Source: an uncultured Collinsella sp. (GTDB lineage: Bacteria > Actinomycetota > Coriobacteriia > Coriobacteriales > Coriobacteriaceae). From it: DNA of 59,920 bases. A model generated the notes under the pieces. The model was given only the letters and a program-made list of their open reading frames with translations. It had not been told where the DNA came from and searched no databases. This document shows, piece by piece, positions 52,649 through 59,920 of this stretch. The first letter of the stretch is position 1; each line of letters opens with the position of its first letter. Made by a program: the position numbers and the translations under genes. The stretch spans positions 1 to 59,920 of the forward strand of contig UQWS01000012.1 in the NCBI GenBank assembly GCA_900544875.1, given 5' to 3'.

Positions 52649-52773
52649 GGGCTTCCTTTCGCGTCTGATAGGGCGAAAGGCCATTGTTGCACATTAAAGT
52701 GCGCTTTAGGCAAGTGCAATGCGAAAAGCGCCCGCGCCCCGCGTTTACGCCGGCGCGCCGCCGTCCGTTGCGG

Positions 52774-54129
52774 CTAGTCCTCGTCTTCCTGGCCCGCAAG
52801 TAACCCTGCGGACTCCAAGCCCAAAATCTCATCGGCCTCCCGCGCGTCTTCCAGCGCGTCGATATCCTTAAGCTTGCGCTCCATAACATTGGTGCGCGTG
52901 GTGATGATGCCCTCGACCGTTTTGCCCGCGGTCTCGATCTGCTGTTGGGCGCGACGCAGTGCTGCCTGGTAACGTGGCAGCTCGGCCTTGACGGCGGAAA
53001 GTACGCGCAGCACGTCATCGGTGCGTTTTTGCAACTTAAACGTCTGGTAGCTCATCTGCAGGCTGTTGAGGATGGCGGCCATGGTGCTGGGGCCGGCAAC
53101 GTTGACGTGATAGTCGCGGCCCAGGGTCTCGATAAGCCCGGGACGGCTGACGACCTCGGCATACAGGCCCTCAAACGGCACGAACAGAATGCCAAAGTTG
53201 GTCGTCGCGGGCACGCTCAGGTACTTTTCGCAGATGTCCTTGGCCTCGCGTTTGACCATCGCATCGAGCGTCTTGCGCGCAGCGGCGACGGCCTCCGCGT
53301 CGCCCGACTCCTGGGCGTCGAGCAGATGCTCGTACGCATCACCCGGGAATTTGGAGTCGATCGGCAGCAATACGGGATCGCCCTCGTCTACCGGCAGCTT
53401 GACGGCAAACTCAACGCGCTCCGAGGCGCCGGGCTTGGTGGCGACGTTTTCCAAATACTGATCGGGCGTGAGAATGTCCGCCAGGATCGCACCCAGCTGC
53501 ACCTCGCCCAAAATGCCGCGCGCCTTGACGTTGCCCAGCACGCGCTTAAGGTCGCCCACGCCAGTGGCGATAGATTGCATGTCGCCCAACCCCTTGTACA
53601 CAGCCTCGAGCTGGTCGCTCACCTGCTTAAACGATGCCGACAGACGATCGTTGAGCGTGCGGGAGAGCTTCTCGTCCACCGTCGCGCGCATCTGATCGAG
53701 CTGCGCGTTGTTGTCCTTGCGGATGGCGCCCAGCTGGGCATCGACCGTCTCGCGCACCTTGTCCAGGCGATGCTCGATGCCTTCGCGGTTGGCGCCAAGC
53801 TGTTGGGCCGTCTCGCGGCGCAGGTCGTCCATGCGGTCGCCGGCCTGCGAGAACTCACGCGCGATGGTCAGGTAGCGTTGCTGCTCCACGGCCGCATCGG
53901 TCGCCTGCTGCTGCGCGATGGCGTTTGCCGTGCGGCGGGTTTCTGCCAACGCCACATTAAGGGCGTCGAGTGCATTGTTGGCCTGCTCAAGTGCCGCCAG
54001 CGTCTCCGCGCCCTTGTCGCCACGTTCCCGCAGCTCGGCACGAAGACCCTTAAGTTGCAGGGCGCAAGCCACAGCAACCCCCACCGCCACTAAGGCGATT
54101 ACAACAAGCACAACATCAATAGCAGACAT
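52774..54129 (-). CDS. rmuC: DNA recombination protein RmuC
   Basis: A 451-aa inner-membrane-anchored protein of the RmuC family, thought to limit DNA rearrangement. An N-terminal helix (about 4-24, DVVLVVIALVAVGVAVACAL) is followed by a long coiled coil (about 30-180). The RmuC core has RGILGEVQLGAILADILTPDQY, LPIDSKFPGDAYEHLLDA and ILFVPFEGLYAEV. The start at 54129 has GGCGGA at moderate spacing. Confidence 0.94.
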   Translation of the reverse strand: MSAIDVVLVVIALVAVGVAVACALQLKGLRAELRERGDKGAETLAALEQANNALDALNVALAETRRTANAIAQQQATDAAVEQQRYLTIAREFSQAGDRMDDLRRETAQQLGANREGIEHRLDKVRETVDAQLGAIRKDNNAQLDQMRATVDEKLSRTLNDRLSASFKQVSDQLEAVYKGLGDMQSIATGVGDLKRVLGNVKARGILGEVQLGAILADILTPDQYLENVATKPGASERVEFAVKLPVDEGDPVLLPIDSKFPGDAYEHLLDAQESGDAEAVAAARKTLDAMVKREAKDICEKYLSVPATTNFGILFVPFEGLYAEVVSRPGLIETLGRDYHVNVAGPSTMAAILNSLQMSYQTFKLQKRTDDVLRVLSAVKAELPRYQAALRRAQQQIETAGKTVEGIITTRTNVMERKLKDIDALEDAREADEILGLESAGLLAGQEDED

Positions 54130-54180
54130 ACATTCCGCCCAACAAACCCAATCGATTATCAATCAAAACCGCGATCAATC

Positions 54181-54744
54181 TTACCCCGCCACACGCACCG
54201 GGCGCCCAGCCTCTTCTTGGGCGCTTCTCTCCTCCGCATATTCCATAATGCGGCGCGCTGTCTTCCTGCTCACTTTTGAGTCATCGCCGGCCAAGTATGC
54301 GTATACGTTTCCCTTATTCAGATTCAAATCGCGGCAGAGACCGTAGCGCGTTACGCCCGATTCCCCTAGCGCCCCCAATGTTCTTTTTCGCATCAGGGCG
54401 TTGATCCTTCTGTCCGCCACTGGCTTTTCCTTCACCGCTCTATACGCACGCCAAACGTTGGCATAACGGTTAGGGAGCTCACTTTTGGCGCATAGAGACG
54501 CCATGCCACCCGCTTGATCGTACAAGGACAAAACGCCTCGGTAATCCTCTTCCATCCACGAGCCCTCGGATAAACCCAGAACGTATTCGGCTTTTCCTTG
54601 CGCCAAAGCGAGCAAAAACAGAGGCTCCGCCACGCGCGGCGCAACCGTCGTCGCCTGCTCAACCAGTTTTCTAAAACTCAGCGACTGCTGTCCGGATAGC
54701 TCCCGGCAATAGCCTTTCAAAAATCCCTCAAAAGTCAGATTCAA
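54181..54744 (-). CDS. HTH-containing partner of the DUF6036 nucleotidyltransferase
   Basis: A 187-aa protein that I do not recognise as a named family. The N-terminal 120 residues are all-helical (LTFEGFLKGYCRELSG, FRKLVEQATTVAPRVAEPLFLL). The C-terminal 50 contain a helix-turn-helix-like segment (GVTRYGLCRDLNLNKGNVYAYLAG). The start is TTG at 54744, overlapping the stop of the upstream gene (TTGA), with AAGGAGG inside that gene's 3' end. This is tight translational coupling, as in toxin-antitoxin pairs. A regulator or antitoxin role is inference. Confidence 0.75.
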   Translation of the reverse strand: MNLTFEGFLKGYCRELSGQQSLSFRKLVEQATTVAPRVAEPLFLLALAQGKAEYVLGLSEGSWMEEDYRGVLSLYDQAGGMASLCAKSELPNRYANVWRAYRAVKEKPVADRRINALMRKRTLGALGESGVTRYGLCRDLNLNKGNVYAYLAGDDSKVSRKTARRIMEYAEERSAQEEAGRPVRVAG

Positions 54745-55271
54745 CCGAGCACCTCCTTTTTGTATTGCCTGTATGCGCAGACCATCTCTTGATAACTCCG
54801 CTCCGAAGGCGACGACGCCAGCGCCTCTCCATCGTCGAATATAAGCCGCTCGAGCAGATCCCAATCAAGTCGGTCGATAAATGTTCGACTATGGAGGTCG
54901 ATGATGTCGTTCGGACGATAGGCATAGAGCTTCATCACCGCCAGATCCTCCAAAGATGGCGTAAAGTACCTGATAAAATGCGCCCCAATCTCCAATGGGA
55001 TCAGGCGATCTTCGTAATTGAATGGCATCTGGTTGCAATATGCCACTGCCATACCATTCACCTCGGGGTATCGAGCTATGATCTCGCGGAGGCACCTGTC
55101 TGCCTCAAACACATCAATGTCATGTGTAACCGCCCGATTCGTCACGTCGTTTAGCATGAAGGCGCTTCCTCCCACCAATACAACGCTCGGCCTATCGTCT
55201 CTTGGACCTATTTCCAGCTCCGCCTCTTCGTCAATATCCAAAAGAGTCTGCTCTAAATCCTGCTTATACAT
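54741..55271 (-). CDS. DUF6036-family nucleotidyltransferase-like protein
   Basis: A 176-aa protein with a nucleotidyltransferase fold. The motif VVLVGGSAFML (GGS at 34-36) is followed by the metal-binding D51-I-D53 in THDIDVFEAD, spaced as in MNT/AbiEii-type enzymes. The remainder (IPLEIGAHFIRYFTPSLEDLAVMKLYAY and HSRTFIDRLDWDLLERLI) fits DUF6036, a family near the AbiEii toxins. It is first of two overlapping genes. The dyad TATTATT/AATAATA (55284-55304) sits directly upstream of its ATG. Confidence 0.82.
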   Translation of the reverse strand: MYKQDLEQTLLDIDEEAELEIGPRDDRPSVVLVGGSAFMLNDVTNRAVTHDIDVFEADRCLREIIARYPEVNGMAVAYCNQMPFNYEDRLIPLEIGAHFIRYFTPSLEDLAVMKLYAYRPNDIIDLHSRTFIDRLDWDLLERLIFDDGEALASSPSERSYQEMVCAYRQYKKEVLG

Positions 55272-55283
55272 AGCAAATCCTAA

Positions 55284-55304
55284 TATTATTCATCTTCAAT
55301 AATA
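55284..55304. promoter_or_regulatory. Dyad upstream of the nucleotidyltransferase operon
   Basis: TATTATT and AATAATA separated by CATCTTC, 13 bases before the start codon. It is in position for autoregulation by the HTH partner. Confidence 0.45.
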
Positions 55305-55394
55305 CTATTCAGTCGCACGACAGGACCCACAGGATGCAAGGATTCCACTCGTGGCGATAATCCCTACACCCTAGAAGTCCCAATGCGACAAACG

Positions 55395-55817
55395 CTAGCT
55401 CTCCCAGCCGGCGCGGATGGTTGTTATGACATCGCCCAGGCGCTGGCCGAGGGCTGACAGATGCTGGAGCACTTCACTGGGCGAGGCACCGTTGAGAATG
55501 CAGGTGAGCGCATACGAGACCAGGAAAATCGCCGCAAGTCCTAACGGAATGAGCACGATCATCGCTAACGTGCGCAGGCGCTGGCCCACGCGGCGGTGAC
55601 GCGTACGGCGTTTGTCGAACACAAGCTCCTGCGCATACGAATCTTGTTGTACGGAATAGTTCTCTGGCACCGATCCACCCGCAAGCGAAACCGCGGGCGC
55701 GGCATTTTGCGCAGGAGGCTGGACGGCCGCCCCTTGCATTTGCATCTCCATAAGCCGTTGCTGTTGGCGCAACATGCGCTCGGCTTGTTGCTGCGGGGTC
55801 TCAAGAAACAGATCCAT
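55395..55817 (-). CDS. Small single-pass membrane protein
   Basis: A 140-aa protein of unknown function. The N-terminal 30 residues are Gln/Met/Arg-rich (coiled-coil-like: AERMLRQQQRLMEMQMQ), followed by a disordered stretch. A basic cluster (KRRTRHRRVGQRLR) then precedes one membrane helix (about 86-110), and a short tail ends GWES. The positive-inside rule puts the N-terminus in the cytoplasm. ATG at 55817 follows GGAGG. No partner is evident. Confidence 0.7.
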   Translation of the reverse strand: MDLFLETPQQQAERMLRQQQRLMEMQMQGAAVQPPAQNAAPAVSLAGGSVPENYSVQQDSYAQELVFDKRRTRHRRVGQRLRTLAMIVLIPLGLAAIFLVSYALTCILNGASPSEVLQHLSALGQRLGDVITTIRAGWES

Positions 55818-56070
55818 GCTGGCCTCCAAAATCGGAGCATTCGACGCTTGCGCCCAGCATCCCGCACCGCCAAGGCCACGGCAACGCAATCCGTAGCAAT
55901 AGCTGCAAAGTTTCTTGCTGACAAAAGCTGTCGAAAACCTCAACAACTCCCCTACCGGCACTTTCTCTGAGCTTTTTTATCGAATGATCTTTTGACCTTC
56001 CGCCAGCCCGCCAACTAACCAAAAGCTGACCAAAAGCTTGACGAAAAGTATGGAGACAGGGACCCCACGC

Positions 56071-56235
56071 AAAAAACGTGCCGCCCCAAAAGAGGCGGCG
56101 CGCAAACTTCTTATCTGCTTTTCTGTAGCGAGCACACGACGACTCGAAGCCGGAGCGCAGGGCGGGGAAACCTTTGCCTCGCGCGACCCTGCGAAGCCGT
56201 GAGCGAGAGGGAAAGGTTTCCCCGCCCTGCGCTCC
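56071..56235 (-). repeat. Repeat E, copy 1: long hairpin plus terminator hairpin
   Basis: Starting 19 bases after the stop at 56254 (minus strand): a perfect 24-bp stem (56152-56175 with 56212-56235), a spacer, then a GCCGCC hairpin followed by TTTTTT. It is about 80-90% identical to copy 2 (56980-57148). Paired bases of the long stem differ in a compensated way. 55818-56070, the rest of this intergenic region, holds no gene, only TGACCAAAAGCTTGACG text like that near 23142. Confidence 0.85.
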
Positions 56236-56253
56236 GTGGTCGGTGAGGACAGA

Positions 56254-56886
56254 CTACATGCCCGCAAGGCCTCGGGCGGCGGTGGCGCACATAAACGCCA
56301 AGGCTAGAATCACGAGCGAGCCCGCGATATCGACCAGCACGCCCATTGCGCGGCGCTCAAACAGCCAGCTCTCGAAATGCGGAGCAACATTGCGCCACAC
56401 GCGCCACAACAAGATGCCTATGCCGATGACGCCGGGAATATTGAGCAGCAAAATCTCGGAGCACAAGAGGCCGATCAGGTTGCCGGCGGCAAAGCCCGCA
56501 TCGCCCTCGCAGTACTTGCGATAAATCATGTACAGCATGTACGCCACAAACGGCTGCAGGCACGCAGAGATAAACGTAACCACCATCGAGGGGTCCTGCG
56601 AAAAGACATCGGTGAGCTTATCCACGCTCGTGGCGTCCTTCGAGGCCAGGAACAAACCGATGACCACCACGGGCACCACACCCAAGATGACCTCGACCAT
56701 CGTAAATAGTTTGGCGGTCAGGTCTTCACTCGCCGTATTCAAATGAGGCGCCCACTCAGGATGAGCATGCGCGCCGACCTTCTTGCCCCTATCGGCACGC
56801 TCGGCCTTATCGCCCTCAACAACCCGACGCTCAGGATCCTTACGAGTCCCCGCCGCAGCAACCCGAGCCCGAGATTTCTTGCCCAT
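56254..56886 (-). CDS. Polytopic membrane protein of unknown function
   Basis: A 210-aa protein. The first 55 residues are charged (KKSRARVAAAGTRKDPERR and on), followed by four predicted membrane helices: VILGVVPVVVIGLFLA, FISACLQPFVAYMLYMI, LIGLLCSEILLLNIPGVIG, and a C-terminal LVILALAFMCATAARG. I do not recognise a family. ATG at 56886 is chosen as the upstream in-frame start has no binding site. It is followed directly by repeat E copy 1, so it has an independent transcript end. Confidence 0.75.
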   Translation of the reverse strand: MGKKSRARVAAAGTRKDPERRVVEGDKAERADRGKKVGAHAHPEWAPHLNTASEDLTAKLFTMVEVILGVVPVVVIGLFLASKDATSVDKLTDVFSQDPSMVVTFISACLQPFVAYMLYMIYRKYCEGDAGFAAGNLIGLLCSEILLLNIPGVIGIGILLWRVWRNVAPHFESWLFERRAMGVLVDIAGSLVILALAFMCATAARGLAGM

Positions 56887-56979
56887 ACAAAAACACCCCA
56901 TCAGGTAGTAGATAAACTAAAAGTCGCTACCCAGTGTACCCCACCCATGAACGGTGCCGTCCCAACCAGCCCCCCATAC

Positions 56980-57148
56980 AAAAACGTGCCGCCCCAATAG
57001 GGGCGGCACACAAACTTTTTTATCAGCTTTTCTGTAGCGAGCACGCAACGACCCGAAGCCGGAACGCAGGGCGGGGAAATACCTTTGCCTCGCGCGACCC
57101 TGCGGAGCCGTGAGCGAGAGGGAAAGGTATTTCCCCGCCCTGCGTTCC
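56980..57148 (-). repeat. Repeat E, copy 2: long hairpin plus terminator hairpin
   Basis: Twenty bases after the rubrerythrin stop: a perfect 26-bp stem (57061-57086 with 57123-57148), then GTGCCGCCCC/GGGGCGGCAC with loop TATT and TTTTT on the minus strand. The second hairpin is a good terminator for rubrerythrin. Confidence 0.88.
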
Positions 57149-57168
57149 GCAGCAGCCAGCGCCAAGCG

Positions 57169-57708
57169 CTAGTAGTTCACCACCTGCTCCTCAAAGTACG
57201 CCTTCGGGTGGTTACAAACCGGGCACACCTCGGGCGCCTCGGCACCCACATGCAGGTGCCCGCAGTTCAGGCACTTCCACACCTTTACGCCCTCGCGCTC
57301 AAATACCTCGCCCGACTCAATGCGCTCGACGAGCTTGTTGTAGCGCTCCTCGTGGGCCTTCTCGACGGCGGCGACACCACGGAACTTCTCGGCGATCTCG
57401 ACAAAGCCCTCCTCCTCGGCGGTCTTGGCAAACTCGTCATACATCGTGGTCCACTCGTAGTTCTCGCCCGCGGCGGCGTCGCGCAGGTTGTCCAGAGTGC
57501 CCGGAACGGCGCCGTCGTGCAGATACTTAAACCACAGTTTGGCGTGCTCGGACTCGTTGCCTGCGGTCTCGGCAAAGATGTTCGAGATTTGAACGTAGCC
57601 GTCCTTCTTGGCCTTGGATGCATAGTAGCGATACTTGGTGTGTGCCTGAGACTCACCGGCAAAAGCGGTCTCGAGGTTCTTCTTGGTTTGGGAGTTCTCA
57701 AAATCCAT
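57169..57708 (-). CDS. Rubrerythrin
   Basis: A non-haem iron peroxidase protecting against H2O2 in anaerobes, 179 aa. The diiron four-helix bundle has GESQAHTKYRYYASKA, ETAGNESEHAKLWFK and VEKAHEERYNKLV, supplying the Glu and His ligands. The C-terminal rubredoxin-like iron site is CLNCGH and CPVCNHPKAYFE. ATG at 57708 has AAGGGAAG upstream. It is followed by repeat E copy 2. Presence fits an anaerobic gut organism. Confidence 0.95.
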   Translation of the reverse strand: MDFENSQTKKNLETAFAGESQAHTKYRYYASKAKKDGYVQISNIFAETAGNESEHAKLWFKYLHDGAVPGTLDNLRDAAAGENYEWTTMYDEFAKTAEEEGFVEIAEKFRGVAAVEKAHEERYNKLVERIESGEVFEREGVKVWKCLNCGHLHVGAEAPEVCPVCNHPKAYFEEQVVNY

Positions 57709-57822
57709 AGGTGTACTTCCCTTCAACGCATGCCGCCCGTAGGCTTCGAGCGGCCTCGCCTTTAGGATGCCCTCAAGCCGAGAATTTAAACCTTACAATC
57801 CCGTTCTTCAGATTTGAGCGGG

Positions 57823-58728
57823 CTACACACTCAACCAACGATCGTCCTCGGCTCGGCAAAAGCCCTCGCGCTCCAAGTCGGCTAGAATGCCCGCGATCAA
57901 GTCGCACTCGACCGGCCCGCGACCGGCTGCCGTCTCCATCTCGTTAACGCCTGCAACAGCTTCATCAACCGTAATGCCCGCAGGCTGCCCATCGCGCGCC
58001 GCCAGCAGCATGCGCACAATGTGGGCGCGCTTTTGGCGACGCGAGCCCTCAAACTTGGACTGACGGCTATAGCCCGCCGACCGCCTGGACGGATTGGGCA
58101 ACGTCTTTTTTAGATATGCGCCGTAATCTAGCAACGCGTAATACCAAGCGCGCGGCGTGTCGACGTCATCGAGCGGCACGGCAAAGGGCGCGATCTCGTC
58201 CGCCGTCGCACCGGGGGCCGCCGGACAGGCGGCTTGGATCAGCGGCACCAGCTCGCGATCGGGAACGGCCGGCACATCGGGAAAGAAGTGATGCAGAAAG
58301 ACCGTGCGCACGTTGGTCTCCAGATACACACCTGGAAGATCAAACGCAAACGACCGGATACCCTGCGCCGTTGCCGGGCCAATACCAGGCAGAGCGACCA
58401 AGTCACGCGTCTCACGCGGAAACTCCCCGTCCCAGTCCTCTACAACGCGCTGGGCGGCATTGTGGAGCGCCAGAGCGCGTCGGTTGTAGCCCATCCCCTG
58501 CCAAGCGTCCAAAACATCGGAAGGAGCGGCCTGAGCGAGCGCCTGGACGGTCGGAAAGCGATCGAGCCACGCCGGCATGCGCGTCTCCACGCGCGGCACC
58601 TGCGTTTGCTGCAGCATGACCTCAGAAAGCCAAATGATATACGGGTCGCGCGTGCGGCGCCACGGAAGGTCGCGATAACGCAGGACCCCTTCCGAACGAA
58701 TCATCGAACGAAAGGGGTCCTGAATCAT
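57823..58728 (-). CDS. MutY-like HhH-GPD glycosylase lacking the iron-sulfur cysteines
   Basis: A predicted base-excision glycosylase for A:8-oxoG mismatches, 301 aa, shorter than typical MutY (about 350) because the C-terminal NUDIX-like domain is missing. LPWRRTRDPYIIWLSEVMLQ includes the catalytic Glu36, and the hairpin is LPGIGPATAQGI. The catalytic Asp position reads YLETNV, so Glu replaces Asp. The usual four-cysteine cluster after the HhH domain is replaced by NPSRRSAGYSRQSKFEG with no cysteine. ATG follows AAGGAG. It is 22 bases after the Rrf2 gene, probably co-transcribed. Family activity is likely but not assured. Confidence 0.8.
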   Translation of the reverse strand: MIQDPFRSMIRSEGVLRYRDLPWRRTRDPYIIWLSEVMLQQTQVPRVETRMPAWLDRFPTVQALAQAAPSDVLDAWQGMGYNRRALALHNAAQRVVEDWDGEFPRETRDLVALPGIGPATAQGIRSFAFDLPGVYLETNVRTVFLHHFFPDVPAVPDRELVPLIQAACPAAPGATADEIAPFAVPLDDVDTPRAWYYALLDYGAYLKKTLPNPSRRSAGYSRQSKFEGSRRQKRAHIVRMLLAARDGQPAGITVDEAVAGVNEMETAAGRGPVECDLIAGILADLEREGFCRAEDDRWLSV

Positions 58729-58749
58729 GGCTATGCTCCTTATGCGGCG

Positions 58750-59235
58750 CTATTCCTCCCGGTAAGCGCACGCGCAGGTGGCGTACTCGGGAAACGCTTC
58801 GCGGTCGGCGAACTTGGGATCGACGGCCGGGAACTGGCGGTGAGCGACGATGTCGCCGAGCGAAACGGAATCGAGGTAGTCGCGCATCAACGCCTGAGCT
58901 CCGGCCCACAGGGGATGATAGCAGCACGCGCCCATGCGCGCACAGTCACCATCAGGCGCGGTGCAATCGTTCATAACCATAGGACCCTGAACGGCCTCGA
59001 CGACCTGGCGGATCGTGACATCGTCGGGGCTCACCTTAAGGCGCATGCCGCCATGAACACCACGCAGGCTCTCCACAATGCCGGCCTGGACCAAACCGTG
59101 CTGAATCGAGCGGGCAAAAGAATACGGGACATTGACCTCTTCGGCAGCGGTGCGAACAGAAAGCAAACACTCCGGATCCTCGGCAAGCATCGCCAGCATA
59201 CGAAGGGCGTAATCAGTCTTCCTCGATATGTCCAT
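58750..59235 (-). CDS. Rrf2-family transcriptional regulator
   Basis: A 161-aa redox or iron-sulfur-sensing regulator. The winged helix (about 1-60, ISRKTDYALRMLAMLAED and VPYSFARSIQHGLV) is followed by the cluster-binding cysteine segment (NDCTAPDGDCARMGAC), resembling IscR, RsrR and NsrR. ATG at 59235 follows AAAGGGG. It is first of a likely operon with the MutY-like gene. Redox control is plausible, with a target unknown. Confidence 0.9.
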   Translation of the reverse strand: MDISRKTDYALRMLAMLAEDPECLLSVRTAAEEVNVPYSFARSIQHGLVQAGIVESLRGVHGGMRLKVSPDDVTIRQVVEAVQGPMVMNDCTAPDGDCARMGACCYHPLWAGAQALMRDYLDSVSLGDIVAHRQFPAVDPKFADREAFPEYATCACAYREE

Positions 59236-59560
59236 TTTTTCCCCTTTCAAGGAATACGAACAGCTCGAACGAGCTCCGGGGCCGAGCTTGTGTCGAGACG
59301 CTAAATGACCGCCAGGACATCCAAATGGCAAATCAGATATCCACTGAGTGCCGCGCTTGGAGCGAAATGCATCAGATGCGGCGCACAGTGCAATTTAGTA
59401 TAACCTAACCCCCTGTCTCGTTGAACAGGTGTTGCGCAACAAAGCTGCTGTTTAGACAGATATACTTATTGGATTTTACTTGCGTTCCCGAAGGCGCGGG
59501 GATTCTGGGCAAAGACGCATCAGGGCGATCGTTCTATCGAAACAAAGTGTATCAAACGCA
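59236..59560. other. Intergenic region with no gene recognised
   Basis: About 325 bases between the Rrf2 start and the tRNA-Asp terminator. No supported coding sequence. It should hold the Rrf2 promoter. The AT-rich ATTTAGTATAACCTAAC near 59394 is a possible part of it. Confidence 0.4.
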
Positions 59561-59587
59561 AAAAGCCACGTCCGAAGACGTGGCTTT
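59561..59587 (-). terminator. Terminator of tRNA-Asp
   Basis: The stem AAAGCCACGTC/GACGTGGCTTT with a four-base UUCG loop, followed by TTTTT-like sequence on the minus strand, nine bases after the tRNA 3' end. Confidence 0.88.
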
Positions 59588-59595
59588 AATTGCGT

Positions 59596-59673
<78 letters not shown>

Positions 59674-59719
59674 AGGCAGTCGTTCGCGTTTGTTTCCGCT
59701 CGCGTGCGCTGCGGGGATT

Positions 59720-59749
59720 AGTATACACAGAAGTCTGTCCGGCGCGCAA
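59720..59749 (-). promoter_or_regulatory. Predicted promoter of tRNA-Asp
   Basis: On the minus strand TTGCGC (59749-59744), an 18-base spacer and TATACT (59725-59720), 46 bases before the tRNA 5' end. A strongly AT-rich upstream stretch (59751-59775) could be an UP-like element. Confidence 0.7.
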
Positions 59750-59813
59750 CAACTTTTTTGAAAAATTTTTTGGGGCCATCCGGGCCTTGATTATCGACTT
59801 TATCCGAACACCT

Positions 59814-59849
59814 CCCACACTCATCCGTACATGTACGGATGAGTGTGGG
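59814..59849. repeat. Perfect 36-bp palindrome
   Basis: CCCACACTCATCCGTACATG and its exact complement form a 36-base palindrome with no loop. It is followed by very GC-rich DNA including the palindrome GGGCCGGCCGGCCC (59865-59878). It may mark the edge or target of a mobile element beginning here. It contains GATGAGTGTGG, also the start of repeat C copy 1. Confidence 0.8.
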
Positions 59850-59902
59850 AACCCGATACCCTGAGGGCCGGGCCGGCCGGCCCCGGGAGATCGGAGGACG
59901 GC

Positions 59903-59920
59903 ATGTCCGGAAAGAAGAAA
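59903..59920 (+). CDS. Truncated gene start (continues beyond the window)
   Basis: ATG at 59903 follows GGAGG (59893-59897) by five bases and opens MSGKKK before the window ends. The GC-rich leader differs from the tRNA region and resembles the composition of the IS110 element at the other end. The product cannot be named. Confidence 0.45.

Overview
The window looks like a chromosome segment of a Coriobacteriia gut bacterium, most likely Collinsella. The grounds are about 60% GC, Actinobacteria-type protein sequences, many mannose-family PTS genes, paired SIS/GntR-UTRA genes, and dense hairpin intergenic repeats. This assignment comes from pattern recognition, not from a database search.

Layout. 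1-1.2 kb: right part of an IS110-family insertion sequence. 1.2-6.1 kb: glmM, coupled to a DUF4012 surface protein, then a DMT transporter. 6.3-12.8 kb: an accessory island beginning at tRNA-Val(GAC), with a DUF5710 protein, a divergent Sau3AI/MutH-like restriction enzyme and C5 methyltransferase pair, an unknown protein, and an AlbA_2/ATPase regulator with a duplicated operator-like array. 13.1-17.9 kb: a first mannose-family PTS with a SIS-domain deglycase-like protein and a GntR/UTRA regulator. 18.2-25.6 kb: M16C metalloprotease, 5-formyl-THF cyclo-ligase, an AbiEi-like gene between two copies of a repeat, metA and an L-2-hydroxyacid dehydrogenase. 25.8-40.5 kb: a MITE-like element, three more SIS proteins, three more GntR/UTRA regulators, a second PTS (fused IIAB, IIC, IID), recQ, a YitT-like protein, a HAD phosphatase and another DMT transporter. 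40.8-59.2 kb: acetyltransferase, threonine aldolase, PAP2 phosphatase, mfd, zinc-ribbon protein, AAA/DUF4143 ATPase, nth, ABC exporter, rmuC, a nucleotidyltransferase/HTH pair, small membrane proteins, rubrerythrin, a divergent MutY-like glycosylase and an Rrf2 regulator. The window closes with tRNA-Asp(GTC), a perfect 36-bp palindrome and the first codons of another gene.

How the genes work together. The dominant theme is uptake of amino-sugar or Amadori-type compounds. Two PTS permeases would phosphorylate the substrate on entry, and four SIS proteins of the FrlB/GfrE/GfrF type would cleave or isomerise the phosphorylated product. Four separate GntR/UTRA regulators point to several related substrates. 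The second theme is genome defence and rearrangement: a GATC-type R-M pair whose control region is full of GATC sites, an AbiEi-like gene, a nucleotidyltransferase/HTH pair, and an AAA/DUF4143 gene flanked by a duplicated nth tail. The third is an abundance of intergenic hairpin repeats, several of which abut stop codons and show compensatory base changes.
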